NCBI RefSeq assembly: GCF_963677575.1
Contig: NZ_OY782038.1
Span: 930,001-994,000 of the forward strand
From: an uncultured Draconibacterium sp.
Lineage (GTDB): Bacteria; Bacteroidota; Bacteroidia; Bacteroidales; Prolixibacteraceae
Reading direction: 5' to 3'
DNA: 64,000 nucleotides
In this document: positions 1 to 7,820 of the stretch, in pieces
How positions within the stretch are numbered: the stretch's first letter is position 1
Layout: each line of letters begins with the position of its first letter
Program-made: the position numbers and the translations under genes
Notes under the pieces: generated by a model
Database searches by the model: none
What the model was told of the DNA's origin: nothing
The model's input: only the letters and a program-made list of their open reading frames with translations

Positions 1-554
1 ATATCGCTCATAACAAGTATAGAGTTTAACCAGGGGCAATCTGCCCAAGGCCCCGTAAAACCACCATTGGCAGGAAAGGTTTCATCCTTTAGTTTGTCAA
101 AATCTACAAACTTAGCTTCATCAATTAACAAATATTGTAGGGTGAGAGAGTTAGATGTTCCTGGAATATCCTGAGAGATTAAGTACCAAACAGAGCCATT
201 ATACCAGCTGATCACGTGATCGTACCGTGCCGGCTCCCTGACAGGTTTTGCAAAGTTCCAGGCTTTTGCCGGACGATGGCCAACACAGTAATGGATATCG
301 CGTTTAAAGCCCATATCGTCGAGTGCCTGAAGTGTACCAGGTAATGTTTGCGTTAAAATTCGCTGAAAAGCAGCACCAACTATACCTCCCGAACTACGAG
401 GCATTTGCTGAAGATTACGCAGCGACCAGTTAGAAGCAAAGCCGTGGGTTTTTCCAATTCGTCGACCACCTACAATAATGCTAATTATAGCTTGTACAAG
501 CTGAAACTCAATTTGAGGACGATTGTAATATATTTTCCGTGTTTCACTTGTCAT
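1..554 (-). CDS. Phage terminase large subunit, N-terminal part (cut by window edge)
   Basis: The ATPase end of the DNA-packaging motor. Reading leftwards from an ATG at 554, the frame stays open to base 1 (184 codons). It shows a Walker A motif GGRRIGKT at residues 29-36 and a Walker B-like strand YLLIDEAKF further on, with the spacing expected of a TerL ATPase. The nuclease domain would lie outside the window. The start overlaps the end of the small-subunit gene by 11 bases, the coupled arrangement usual for terS-terL. Identity as TerL rests on motifs and position; another phage ATPase is unlikely at this place. Confidence 0.85.
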   Translation of the reverse strand, partial: MTSETRKIYYNRPQIEFQLVQAIISIIVGGRRIGKTHGFASNWSLRNLQQMPRSSGGIVGAAFQRILTQTLPGTLQALDDMGFKRDIHYCVGHRPAKAWNFAKPVREPARYDHVISWYNGSVWYLISQDIPGTSNSLTLQYLLIDEAKFVDFDKLKDETFPANGGFTGPWADCPWLNSILVMSD

Positions 555-1125
555 CCTTCACCGTTTCGTATTCAATATCCTCAATCTCTATTTCGCCCTT
601 GTATTTCTTATACAAGTCTGCAATTACCTTCTCTTTGTTTTCGAGCGGTTTGCCACCGATCACTCGCGGATCCGTTGTCGGTTCGGTTGGTTGCGGAGCA
701 ATATCTTCCCACGGAATTTCAATACCATCTTCTTTATCCAGGCGATGATATTTAGCCAGCTTATCAAGCGCCATAATGCGCTCCATCAGTTTCTTTGATC
801 CCGCAGCTTTGGCCTCTTTAACTACCGCTTTCAGTTCTTCGGTTACCAGGTACCTGATCCATTCTTTACCGGCATTGCGTACATTACCCAACAGGATCCT
901 TACATTGCTGATATCGACATAAGCCTGAGTCTGGCTAATGTTAAATTCTGTCATCAGAAAATCGCGCAATTCTTTATCATCAATAATCGGATTTTCCAAA
1001 CTTTCGGTAAAACATGCACGGTATCGTTTCAGCTGTTGGCGTTCAGCCGGAGTAAGGTGCTCTATTTCGTCCATTTTATCGAAAAGCACCCCTTTAAATT
1101 TATCTAAAGCCGGTTTGCGTGGCAT
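544..1125 (-). CDS. Putative terminase small subunit
   Basis: A 193-residue protein directly before and overlapping the large terminase subunit, which is the main argument for its role in recognising phage DNA for packaging. The middle (about residues 55-75, with FNISQTQAYVDI) looks like a DNA-binding helix-turn-helix, followed by a charged helical stretch that could oligomerise and an acidic C-terminal tail. No catalytic motif is visible. It belongs to the leftward late operon. Function is inferred from position and a TerS-like layout; sequence alone does not prove it. Confidence 0.65.
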   Translation of the reverse strand: MPRKPALDKFKGVLFDKMDEIEHLTPAERQQLKRYRACFTESLENPIIDDKELRDFLMTEFNISQTQAYVDISNVRILLGNVRNAGKEWIRYLVTEELKAVVKEAKAAGSKKLMERIMALDKLAKYHRLDKEDGIEIPWEDIAPQPTEPTTDPRVIGGKPLENKEKVIADLYKKYKGEIEIEDIEYETVKDDK

Positions 1126-1167
1126 GTCAATAAAATTGCTTGATTTTGGGAATTGATTAAAGGACGA

Positions 1168-1446
1168 TTATTCGCTCCCGGTCATTTTATCCAAATACTC
1201 TTTCACAAATCCTTCAGCCTGCGGAGATCCTTTCTTTGCAAATTCAACGGTTAGTTTCCGGATATCTACCATGCTCTCCAGCTTTCCTTTAAGGTAAGCT
1301 TTGGCCAAAGCCGATTTTTTACTGCGCACCTGGCGACGGAACTCCACCACATCAAGATCCAACAGGATGGCAATTTCATCGATGGTAAAAAACAAGCTTG
1401 AGTATTCCTTTACCTGCTTTAATATTTCCTCGCTTAATTCTTTCAT
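1168..1446 (-). CDS. Small phage protein of unknown function
   Basis: About 92 residues, helical and charged. The start at 1446 (MKELSEEIL) is preferred over an in-frame ATG five codons upstream because its ATG overlaps the TGA of the preceding gene in an ATGA arrangement, typical of translational coupling in this operon. A segment FTIDEIAILLDLDVVEFRRQ resembles a helix-turn-helix, so it may bind DNA or help packaging. It lies immediately before the terminase small subunit. No family recognised. Confidence 0.6.
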   Translation of the reverse strand: MKELSEEILKQVKEYSSLFFTIDEIAILLDLDVVEFRRQVRSKKSALAKAYLKGKLESMVDIRKLTVEFAKKGSPQAEGFVKEYLDKMTGSE

Positions 1447-1898
1447 CCGAATAACACACAATCGTTTTCCATAGCTTTTATTTGTTCCAAAAATTCAGCA
1501 ATAAAAACCGAATCAGAAAGGATGATCCCGGATTCGTACCGGTGATTATTAGTGGCATTGTTACTCATAATCGACAAGTACTCCACCCCGGACCGGCAGA
1601 TGTAAATAAACTTGCTGTGATTATTCGTAAGGAAGAGCCGATCCACATTTTTAGCGGCATACAGGTTTATCCTCGGGTTTCTGTTGGCAATGGTAAAATC
1701 CAGGAACATGGTAATATCGGCAATGCGGTGCCGGTTGCGTATTATCCGCCTCACATAAGCCTCAGTAACAGCAAAGGAGCTGACGATCATTCGGTCAGCT
1801 CCTCCACATTTTTCCAATAAATAATCAAAAACTGTATGCGATTGAACGTTCTGGTTCAGGTATAAACCAAAGCCGTTACTCGTTTCCGTTATCTTCAA
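1443..1898 (-). CDS. Phospholipase D-like protein of the prophage
   Basis: 151 residues. The fold suggestion comes from one HxK motif (H94-S-K96) followed about 20 residues later by SNNATNNHRYESGI, which resembles the second part of an HKD/PLD active-site region. With a single motif it would need to dimerise, like the Nuc-type PLD nucleases. The gene sits among late genes, overlapping its downstream neighbour by an ATGA and its upstream neighbour by 23 bases. It could be a small nuclease or a non-catalytic virion-assembly protein. The assignment is from motif pattern only. Confidence 0.5.
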   Translation of the reverse strand: MKITETSNGFGLYLNQNVQSHTVFDYLLEKCGGADRMIVSSFAVTEAYVRRIIRNRHRIADITMFLDFTIANRNPRINLYAAKNVDRLFLTNNHSKFIYICRSGVEYLSIMSNNATNNHRYESGIILSDSVFIAEFLEQIKAMENDCVLFG

Positions 1899-2856
1899 GC
1901 AATCCCAGTTTTACCAGTTCAACACGGGTTTCTTCCTTAATTTCGGCTTTGTGTGCAACCAATACAGCCACGCGCTCTTTCAATTTTACAATTAGCTTAT
2001 CGCGCTTGTCACCTTCCAAATCAGCAACTTTTTTCAAGTTCCTGGACAGATAACTGCGGGCTGCATTTACGTCTTTCAAATCCTGCATTTGCACGCTTTC
2101 AGGTTTTGGGCCATCGCCACCGGTACCCGATTTTTCTTCGGTCTCGGTTTGTTCCTGGTTGTTGTCCGGATCCGGATCTTCATCTCCCTTATCGATCCAT
2201 TCATCGATAGTGGCCCAGCGTTTGGCAATTTTATCATCAAACTCAACCAACTGTTTGCGAAGTTCAGCCCGTTCGTTATCACCTTTGGCCAGCTTCATTT
2301 TTTCGTGCACGGCGCGCATTAGCTTGTGTTCGTCGCGGTTTTTAAACCACAATTCCTGCAGGTGCTCCGGCAGGTCGCCCAAATTAACCTGGCGGCCATC
2401 GCGCACTATTTTTACTTTTTCTTTCAGTATATCATCGGCAGCTTCCTCAAATTCGGCAAGCTTATCCGATATCACCTCGTCGGCATCAGATCCCATTTCC
2501 GACAATTTATCGTCGATAACATCCTCAGCTCCTTCCAACAGTTTTTTACCAGCCGATTCAACCACCATCCCGGCTTCGGTATGTTCCTGGTGCCTTGTAT
2601 CGGCTTTCATAATTGGCCGTATTGGCATAACCGGCGAATGTTTAATGAACACACGCTCGGCAATTTTTTGCAGTTCGTAAACCAGTTTGCTTAACCGGCG
2701 TTTACGTGCCAGCTGAAGGGCCAGTGCACGGTTGTGGCCAAACCTTACAAACAGGTTGTAACCCTCGTCAAAATCTTTCTCATCAGAAGCTAACCAGGCT
2801 TTAATCTCTTCCCGGTTATCTTCACTTTGTTTATACTCTTTCCTTCTTTTGTCCAT
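1876..2856 (-). CDS. Prophage late-operon protein, charged and helical
   Basis: 326 residues, strongly charged, mostly predicted helix. The first 75 residues form a compact basic-helical block; residues about 110-150 contain a repeated Asp/Glu-rich pattern (VIDDKLSEM, VISDKLAEF, ILKEKV) suggesting a coiled coil; residues about 225-260 are an acidic, Pro/Thr-rich linker. It is the first gene after a transcription terminator that closes the capsid block. No known domain recognised. Possible roles include a minor head protein or assembly chaperone, which is inference from position. Confidence 0.6.
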   Translation of the reverse strand: MDKRRKEYKQSEDNREEIKAWLASDEKDFDEGYNLFVRFGHNRALALQLARKRRLSKLVYELQKIAERVFIKHSPVMPIRPIMKADTRHQEHTEAGMVVESAGKKLLEGAEDVIDDKLSEMGSDADEVISDKLAEFEEAADDILKEKVKIVRDGRQVNLGDLPEHLQELWFKNRDEHKLMRAVHEKMKLAKGDNERAELRKQLVEFDDKIAKRWATIDEWIDKGDEDPDPDNNQEQTETEEKSGTGGDGPKPESVQMQDLKDVNAARSYLSRNLKKVADLEGDKRDKLIVKLKERVAVLVAHKAEIKEETRVELVKLGLLEDNGNE

Positions 2857-2870
2857 GTTTTTAATGTATT

Positions 2871-2906
2871 AAAAAAGCCCTGCCCCATAAACCAGGAGCA
2901 GGGCTT
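2871..2906 (-). terminator. Rho-independent terminator after the capsid block
   Basis: On the minus strand a stem AAGCCCTGC / GCAGGGCTT with a 14-base loop is followed by a run of six T. It lies between the 3519-2935 gene and the 2856 gene, so it would lower transcription of the packaging genes relative to capsid genes. Confidence 0.8.
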
Positions 2907-2934
2907 GTAATTATTAACCTAACTAAACCAATTA

Positions 2935-3519
2935 TTATACACCCGGAGTAAATACACCGGTAGCGCAATCCAATGTTCCGTCCGGAAGTACGAGAATTCC
3001 GGTATAACTCGGCAATGGCATAAAGCCTGGAGCTTCCACTTCAATGGTTAATCCTTTTTCAGATCCTGCAGCGTCGCCGCTATCTCCATTCACATTTGTT
3101 GTAGAATCCCAATACTCATCTCCAATTAAAACAAAACGTTTTTCAGTTGGATGCGGAAGAGGAACAACATATATGATATTGGAATTAAGTGCTGTAATTG
3201 CTGCACTTTTAGCAGCATTGCTTATATCAGGAAATTTAAACATTCCCTTATTTATAAACATCTTACAGTCTTTCTCTCCAGTACTTTCCCAACTTACCTT
3301 ACCTTTTCCTTGTGTAGAATAAAGACGATTGAAGGTCTTTCCTGCTACCATCCCAAAATCGCCATCATACGAAGCATTCTCATCACCATTTGCAGGAGCT
3401 GCATTTGGCTGAGGAAATGTTGCAATGCTTGTTTTTGGAGCCCAAAAAATTTCGTTTTTAATCCCGGATGGGTTAATCTGACCATCAGCCCATCCCAGAT
3501 CTTCAAAAATACCTGCCAT
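2935..3519 (-). CDS. Putative virion structural protein
   Basis: 194 residues, low in charge, rich in Gly, Asn, Ser and beta-strand-like segments, with no transmembrane stretch or signal peptide. It begins 10 bases after the major capsid gene and is followed by a strong terminator, so it is probably produced in high amount together with capsid. This suggests a capsid decoration or major tail-type protein. No family recognised. Confidence 0.6.
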   Translation of the reverse strand: MAGIFEDLGWADGQINPSGIKNEIFWAPKTSIATFPQPNAAPANGDENASYDGDFGMVAGKTFNRLYSTQGKGKVSWESTGEKDCKMFINKGMFKFPDISNAAKSAAITALNSNIIYVVPLPHPTEKRFVLIGDEYWDSTTNVNGDSGDAAGSEKGLTIEVEAPGFMPLPSYTGILVLPDGTLDCATGVFTPGV

Positions 3520-3529
3520 AATTCAGATT

Positions 3530-4483
3530 TTAAGCGGTTGTGTATTTAACAGCGGCGTAATACTCTTTTGCAAAAGTTTCGTATCCTACACCAAAGTAGG
3601 CCATCATAAAGAATTGTACCATTTTAGGGTTATCGCATTCGCGGATTTTCACATCCTCTTTATCTGATTCCTGGTCGCAACCAACCTTTGTGTTTTCTTT
3701 TATGGTAAACTCTATGTAGTTAGTTCCTTCCATATTATCAAGCGGCACAAAAACACAACGCCCGCGGGAGCCGACCAAAGTACGTTGTTCAAATTTTTCA
3801 TTCCAGGGGGTATGGCCATACTCTACCTGGAACCAATCTTCGTACATGTCAAGTATTGAATCAGGCAGCTTCAGCTCAACACGCTGTTTTTTCAAAAGAC
3901 GGTCGAGGTTTCGCCACGAAAACTTCAGGCGGTCGCCAACATTGTCAACGGTCCATGGGGTTAAAGTATCGTCAATGTAATTCCCCTTGCCTTCTGCCAG
4001 TGTACCACCGGCAATTGCAGCCGCAATCTGAGTAGCATAACCATTAAAAAGATCGGCTGATGTATTGCCCGCAGCATTGCGAACAGCAGTATAAAGGTTA
4101 TCGTACAATTTTTCTCCAACTTTTTTGGCCATCTCAAGCGCTACCCGTTTTGCAAAAGCACGTTTGTCGGGCCTAACATTGGTACGTTCGGTGTATAATG
4201 TTCCCAAAATTGCGTTAGGGTCAAATTCTTTCACCAAATCACCCAGGAATGTTTCCCATTCGTAAGGATCAATTTTGGTGTTGTCAGTAGCATCCTTAGC
4301 CGTACGGTAAGGGCGCAGCTCAGCATCGGTGGTTAAAACACCGCCAACTTCCCTCCCCTGTATGCCTGTTTTTAAAACGGCATGTTTCATAAACGGTGCC
4401 AGGGTAGCCACCGGCATTGCCTTCAACTCTTTTTTGTACTTGGTTCCGGCGTCAATTAATTCTTGAACAATATCTATAGCCAT
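3530..4483 (-). CDS. Putative major capsid protein
   Basis: 317 residues, the usual length for an HK97-fold major capsid protein without a long propeptide. It lies directly downstream (8-base gap) of a gene joining a ClpP-type protease to a scaffold-like tail and upstream of another structural candidate, the classic protease-capsid order. The sequence has an N-terminal helical region, a central part rich in helices (FAKRVALEMAKKVGEKLYDN), and a C-terminal part with beta character and a YFGVGYE segment. The call is by position, size and composition. Confidence 0.7.
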   Translation of the reverse strand: MAIDIVQELIDAGTKYKKELKAMPVATLAPFMKHAVLKTGIQGREVGGVLTTDAELRPYRTAKDATDNTKIDPYEWETFLGDLVKEFDPNAILGTLYTERTNVRPDKRAFAKRVALEMAKKVGEKLYDNLYTAVRNAAGNTSADLFNGYATQIAAAIAGGTLAEGKGNYIDDTLTPWTVDNVGDRLKFSWRNLDRLLKKQRVELKLPDSILDMYEDWFQVEYGHTPWNEKFEQRTLVGSRGRCVFVPLDNMEGTNYIEFTIKENTKVGCDQESDKEDVKIRECDNPKMVQFFMMAYFGVGYETFAKEYYAAVKYTTA

Positions 4484-4491
4484 AATTCAAA

Positions 4492-5589
4492 TTATTTTTG
4501 TGGATCAATTATATCTAAACACGTCGCATAAGCCTCAAAGAAGTCTTCAGCAACAGGATCTTCGTTGTCACCGCCGCCAAGGTTGTCAGTGTTAGTGTCA
4601 ACATTAGCCGTTTTAGCACCCGGTTTTCCGCCAAGTTCTTTCACCTGGTTTTTCAGGTTTTCAATTTCAGTGTCCTTATCGGCCACGTCTTTTTTCAGGT
4701 TCTTCACCTCTTCTGTCTCTTCGGGTTCATCCAAGGTGTTTTCAGGATCCTTTTTCTCGGGTTTCTTTGCTTTTGGCGAAATTCCAAAGGTGTTTTTAAA
4801 CCAGGCAATCAATCCTTTTTCATCGTCGAATTTGAATTCATTTTCCGGCTCATCATCTTTATTCACTTCCGCTGTTGGCTCAAATCCGAAATTTTCTTTC
4901 ATGTAAGCTTTCAGTTCATCTTCCGATTTAAACTGCAGCTTCTTTTCGTCTTTTTTATCAGCCATTTTATTTGAAATTAAATGTTTGCGCTTGCTTTCAG
5001 GGATTGGATAACCTGATGCAGTGATCATGTTCACCATTTTCGTGTCGAGGAAATTCTCCACCTCTTTGGTTTTGATTATTTCATCAACAAAACCCCACTC
5101 TTTGGCTTCTTCAGCCGTTAACCAGGTTTCTTCTTTCATCAGGTCGATGATTTCATTTAAAGTCTTCCCGGTTTTATTGGTGTACATTTTTGCCAGCTGT
5201 AAGGTGATCTTGGCCAGCTCCTGTTTTTGTTTCTCAAGCTTGGCAATTACAGCGTCTATATCATCCTCGTTCATGGTTCCCCATTCGTCAACCCAGTGCA
5301 TGGCCTTATGAATAAGGTAAAATGAGTTTTCATTCATTTTAACAGTTTTGGCACCAAGAGAAAGTAATGTGGCCGAGCTGGCAACAAATGCCGAAAGCTC
5401 AACAACAATATTTCCATGCTCAACAAATTGATCGTGGATCCCGAGCGCGTGATCAACGGCCCCGCCAAGACTTGAAACTTTTACCGTTACCTCAGAATTT
5501 TTGTGTCCGGAAAGTTCCTGGCGAATAAATTGTTTTGAGAATTGGTAAGCTCCGATGTAGCCATCTATAACGATGATTTTTTTAGCCAT
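4492..5589 (-). CDS. Prohead protease (ClpP/S14-like) with scaffold-like C-terminal half
   Basis: 365 residues. Residues 1-185 match the phage ClpP-like maturation protease: SSLGGAVDHALGIHD early, a Ser in FVASSATLLSLGAK (Ser71 or Ser72, the probable nucleophile), His94 in FYLIHKA, and an acidic residue in WGFVDEI as candidate third member. Residues about 210-340 are acidic and low complexity with a heptad-like stretch (LKKDVADKDTEIENLKNQV), as expected of an internal scaffold that the protease later digests. A Met inside (MADKKDEKK, near 4965) could allow a separate scaffold product in the same frame. Capsid gene follows. Confidence 0.85.
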   Translation of the reverse strand: MAKKIIVIDGYIGAYQFSKQFIRQELSGHKNSEVTVKVSSLGGAVDHALGIHDQFVEHGNIVVELSAFVASSATLLSLGAKTVKMNENSFYLIHKAMHWVDEWGTMNEDDIDAVIAKLEKQKQELAKITLQLAKMYTNKTGKTLNEIIDLMKEETWLTAEEAKEWGFVDEIIKTKEVENFLDTKMVNMITASGYPIPESKRKHLISNKMADKKDEKKLQFKSEDELKAYMKENFGFEPTAEVNKDDEPENEFKFDDEKGLIAWFKNTFGISPKAKKPEKKDPENTLDEPEETEEVKNLKKDVADKDTEIENLKNQVKELGGKPGAKTANVDTNTDNLGGGDNEDPVAEDFFEAYATCLDIIDPQK

Positions 5590-5656
5590 TGCATGTATAC
5601 ATTAATGTACTATACAATGCTACAACCGGAACAGGGGCAAACAAAGGACTTATAAT

Positions 5657-6034
5657 TTAGGTAATTTGGTAACTCGACGGTGCCTGGTGATTAATGGTAA
5701 CCGTGTAGCCGTTCCAGCTTCCTGCACTTCCGTTAATGCCCTGGGTATATTCCAGTCGGGCCGGATAATTGTTATCGCCTACCAGGTGCACCACTCCGTT
5801 ACCATCGGTAACTCTAAACTGAGCTTTACGGAATAATAAACCATCAAGTAAAGCTGTTTTGCTATTTTCTACACCCGGTATTTTTAAACCAATTGTGGTT
5901 TCGTGTACAATTCCGGCATCAGTTTGCGCCGGTTTTTTCGATATGGTACCGGAAAATCCGGTAAACGAAAATTCAGCAAATTCGCCATCGGGCAAAAGGC
6001 GGTATTCTATTTTGACGATTATCCCTACATTCAT
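5657..6034 (-). CDS. Prophage late protein of unknown function
   Basis: 125 residues, beta-rich, no signal peptide or membrane segment. It lies between the first late gene and the protease. The sequence alternates short hydrophobic strands with Gly/Asn turns (GIHGSAGSW-type turns near the end), compatible with a small virion or tail-tube-like protein. No family recognised. Confidence 0.55.
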   Translation of the reverse strand: MNVGIIVKIEYRLLPDGEFAEFSFTGFSGTISKKPAQTDAGIVHETTIGLKIPGVENSKTALLDGLLFRKAQFRVTDGNGVVHLVGDNNYPARLEYTQGINGSAGSWNGYTVTINHQAPSSYQIT

Positions 6035-6110
6035 TGTTTTTGTGTCTTTTTTTATGATTATAAAACAGGTGATTTTTGTTTTTACAGCGATTATTTTTTT
6101 AACTAACTGG

Positions 6111-6620
6111 CTAACTGGCCTCTAACAACAATTTTATACGATCTTCCTCCTCTCGTCGCCGGTTTCGGTAGTCGAATTTCTTTACGGTCTCAAAATTTAT
6201 TGCATTTTTTCGCACATTCAGCAGGCGCAAAATTCCGTTCACAATTTGCTCCTGTTTAAAGTTCCAGCTGTACCCACGTTCAAAAATACGAAGTGTCCAT
6301 TTATCCATAAGTACTTCCAGGTCGTCGGCAATTTGTTCCTCTCCCATTTTGCTTACGGCATAAAAGCGGTATTTTAAATAGCTTTGATTATTACGGGTAA
6401 GGGGCAAAACAAAGGTAACCGGATTTTCACAAAAGGTCCTGCGTTTGGGAAACTCTACCGGCAGCACTTTACTGTAAATGGCTTTACCCTCACGTAATTT
6501 TCGGTTAATTACAATTTCATCCTGGTTGGGCGGGGTTTTAAAAATATAGCGGCAATAAGCTTCAAGTACCGGATCGAGGTGGATGGTAACTTTAGGGCGT
6601 TTGTCGTTTTCGGGCATCAT
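6111..6620 (-). CDS. First gene of the prophage late operon, function unknown
   Basis: 169 residues, basic, with an Arg/Lys/Glu-rich tail (NRRREEEDRIKLLLEAS). The start may be the first or second of two adjacent Met codons. It is the first gene downstream of the repeat-rich control region 6734-6892, so it opens the head gene operon. The N-terminal text KVTIHLDPVLEAYCRYIF and a helical middle part suggest a cytoplasmic, possibly nucleic-acid-binding protein. No known domain recognised. Confidence 0.55.
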   Translation of the reverse strand: MMPENDKRPKVTIHLDPVLEAYCRYIFKTPPNQDEIVINRKLREGKAIYSKVLPVEFPKRRTFCENPVTFVLPLTRNNQSYLKYRFYAVSKMGEEQIADDLEVLMDKWTLRIFERGYSWNFKQEQIVNGILRLLNVRKNAINFETVKKFDYRNRRREEEDRIKLLLEAS

Positions 6621-6733
6621 GAAACAGGTCGGTTTTTACAACCTGAAAAAGCAATCAGTAGCAAATATAACTGATGAAAGTGATTTTTGAAACCAACTTT
6701 GAAAAACAACCCCTGTAAGAAACCCGCTTTTTT

Positions 6734-6892
6734 TTCGTGCAAGTGTGCATTTGTACGCACTTTTATTTAACATACTGATTTTGTGTGAATTACTGTTTTT
6801 CGTGCTGTACAAAGTACGAATAGTGCAAATTCGTGCATTTTTTGTGCACTATAACTCATTGATTTTCTGCACATAAAAAAAGTGCGCACGAA
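6734..6892. promoter_or_regulatory. Repeat-rich control region upstream of late operon
   Basis: TTCGTGC occurs at 6734, 6799 and 6830 on the + strand and once inverted (GCACGAA at 6886), mixed with further GTGCA/TGCAC and GTAC elements in very AT-rich DNA. The position, just before the head operon, suggests iterated binding sites for a late activator or repressor, or a replication origin. Function is inferred. Confidence 0.5.
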
Positions 6893-7116
6893 AGCACAGT
6901 GTTTTATACTGAAATTATAATAGTCTATTTTAAAAAAGATTGTTAAATAAAAAGAAAGAATATATATATACCTCACTTGTTTTCAGCGTTTTACGCTTTT
7001 TGTTTTTCTGATTTTGGTACTAATGCACTAAAAATTAAACTAATAAGGAAGGGAAGCGCGCAAAAATGAAAGGTTTCGAGTGAGCTTAAAGAAAGAAAGT
7101 GCAGGAAGAAAGCGGT

Positions 7117-7199
7117 GTTCTCCGTCAGCTGACGGAGAACGATTGTTTATTACCCCTTTGTCCGTCAGCTGACGGACATTTCCCCTTAAAAAGGGGAAA
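7117..7199. repeat. Palindromic interspersed element
   Basis: A perfect 24-bp palindrome (7117-7140) and a perfect 20-bp palindrome (7159-7178) share the core TCCGTCAGCTGACGGA; a third perfect hairpin with TTTCCCCTT/AAGGGGAAA arms follows at 7179-7199. The layout resembles REP/BIME-like elements of Bacteroidetes chromosomes. Confidence 0.75.
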
Positions 7200-7278
7200 G
7201 ATATAAGGAGTTCACTACGTTCACGAGTTAAACGCCTGGCGGCGATAGGGCCGGTGGTATTGCGCCTGCAGAAACAAC

Positions 7279-7305
7279 AAAGCCCGGCGTTAATTGCCAG
7301 GCTTT
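7279..7305 (-). terminator. Hairpin after the 7618-7331 gene
   Basis: Arms AAAGCC / GGCTTT with an inner GGC/GCC pair, lying 26 bases past the stop codon of the minus-strand gene. The following bases (TTGTTGTTTC) are only moderately T-rich, so termination is plausible but not certain. Confidence 0.5.
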
Positions 7306-7330
7306 GCTCACTGATTGTAATTTAACTCTA

Positions 7331-7618
7331 TTATTCTTCACCTATGTTGGCAATGGCAGCCAAAAGCTTTTGCTTTACTGACTTTGATAATGCACAAGAC
7401 TCAAACTTTATTTCTCCTACAACTAACGCGGCCTCACAAGCTTCTATAAGCTTTTTATTGTGTGCTCTTAAAATATGCAAGTCTGATTGGTCATTAATAA
7501 TATAATGGGCGTGATGTTCTCCATCTGAATAGCTAATTCCGATCAGCTCTTTTTTCGGATCATCAATTACAAATTTCTGAATTGTCAATAGATCTCTAGA
7601 TGAATAGCAATAAAGCAT
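7331..7618 (-). CDS. Hypothetical protein in prophage accessory region
   Basis: 95 residues, no signal peptide or membrane segment. A mixed alpha/beta pattern (LTIQKFVIDDPKKELIGISY, then DLHILRAHNKKLIEACEAAL). It lies just downstream of the unit carrying the radical SAM gene, outside its terminal inverted repeat, and is followed by a hairpin. No family recognised. Confidence 0.45.
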   Translation of the reverse strand: MLYCYSSRDLLTIQKFVIDDPKKELIGISYSDGEHHAHYIINDQSDLHILRAHNKKLIEACEAALVVGEIKFESCALSKSVKQKLLAAIANIGEE

Positions 7619-7658
7619 AGTAAAAATTTTAAGATTTATTGGTAAAAATATAAAAACA

Positions 7659-7733
7659 AACGCTAACAGTCAGCAAATGTCATCACCCTTCGACTTCGCT
7701 CAGGATGACGTCACTTGCTTTAGTGTTAGTAGC
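7659..7733. repeat. Left terminal hairpin of the radical SAM unit (attC-like)
   Basis: Outer arms CTAACA / TGTTAG and inner arms AGCAA / TTGCT and CATC / GATG form a long imperfect hairpin. The distal end reads AACGCTAAC and the gene-proximal end GTGTTAGTAGC. The loop contains CCCTTCGACTTCGCTCAGG, a motif typical of interspersed repeats in this phylum. The same two end motifs recur, inverted, at 8780-8843. Confidence 0.6.
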
Positions 7734-7820
7734 AAGCGGGGTTCAGTTCTCGTATCAAAGTTTCTGCAAACTTGGAAGAAAAAAGAAAAGCCCCCTCCCG
7801 CTTTCGGTTTTTCAAACCGA

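Larger units (their letters stand above)
6621..7330. other. Non-coding stretch between late operon and accessory genes
   Basis: No credible gene in 710 bp on either strand. It holds the TTCGTGC repeat field (6734-6892), an AT-rich tract around 6900-6970 that could carry the late promoter, the palindromic repeat element (7117-7199) and a hairpin at 7279-7305. Confidence 0.6.

Noticed and set aside
6767..6976. 69-codon minus frame in the control region
   Set aside because: Built from AT-rich repeats; overlaps the TTCGTGC field; not protein-like.
7121..7199. CRISPR array from repeated palindromes
   Set aside because: Only two unequal copies without regular spacers and no cas genes.
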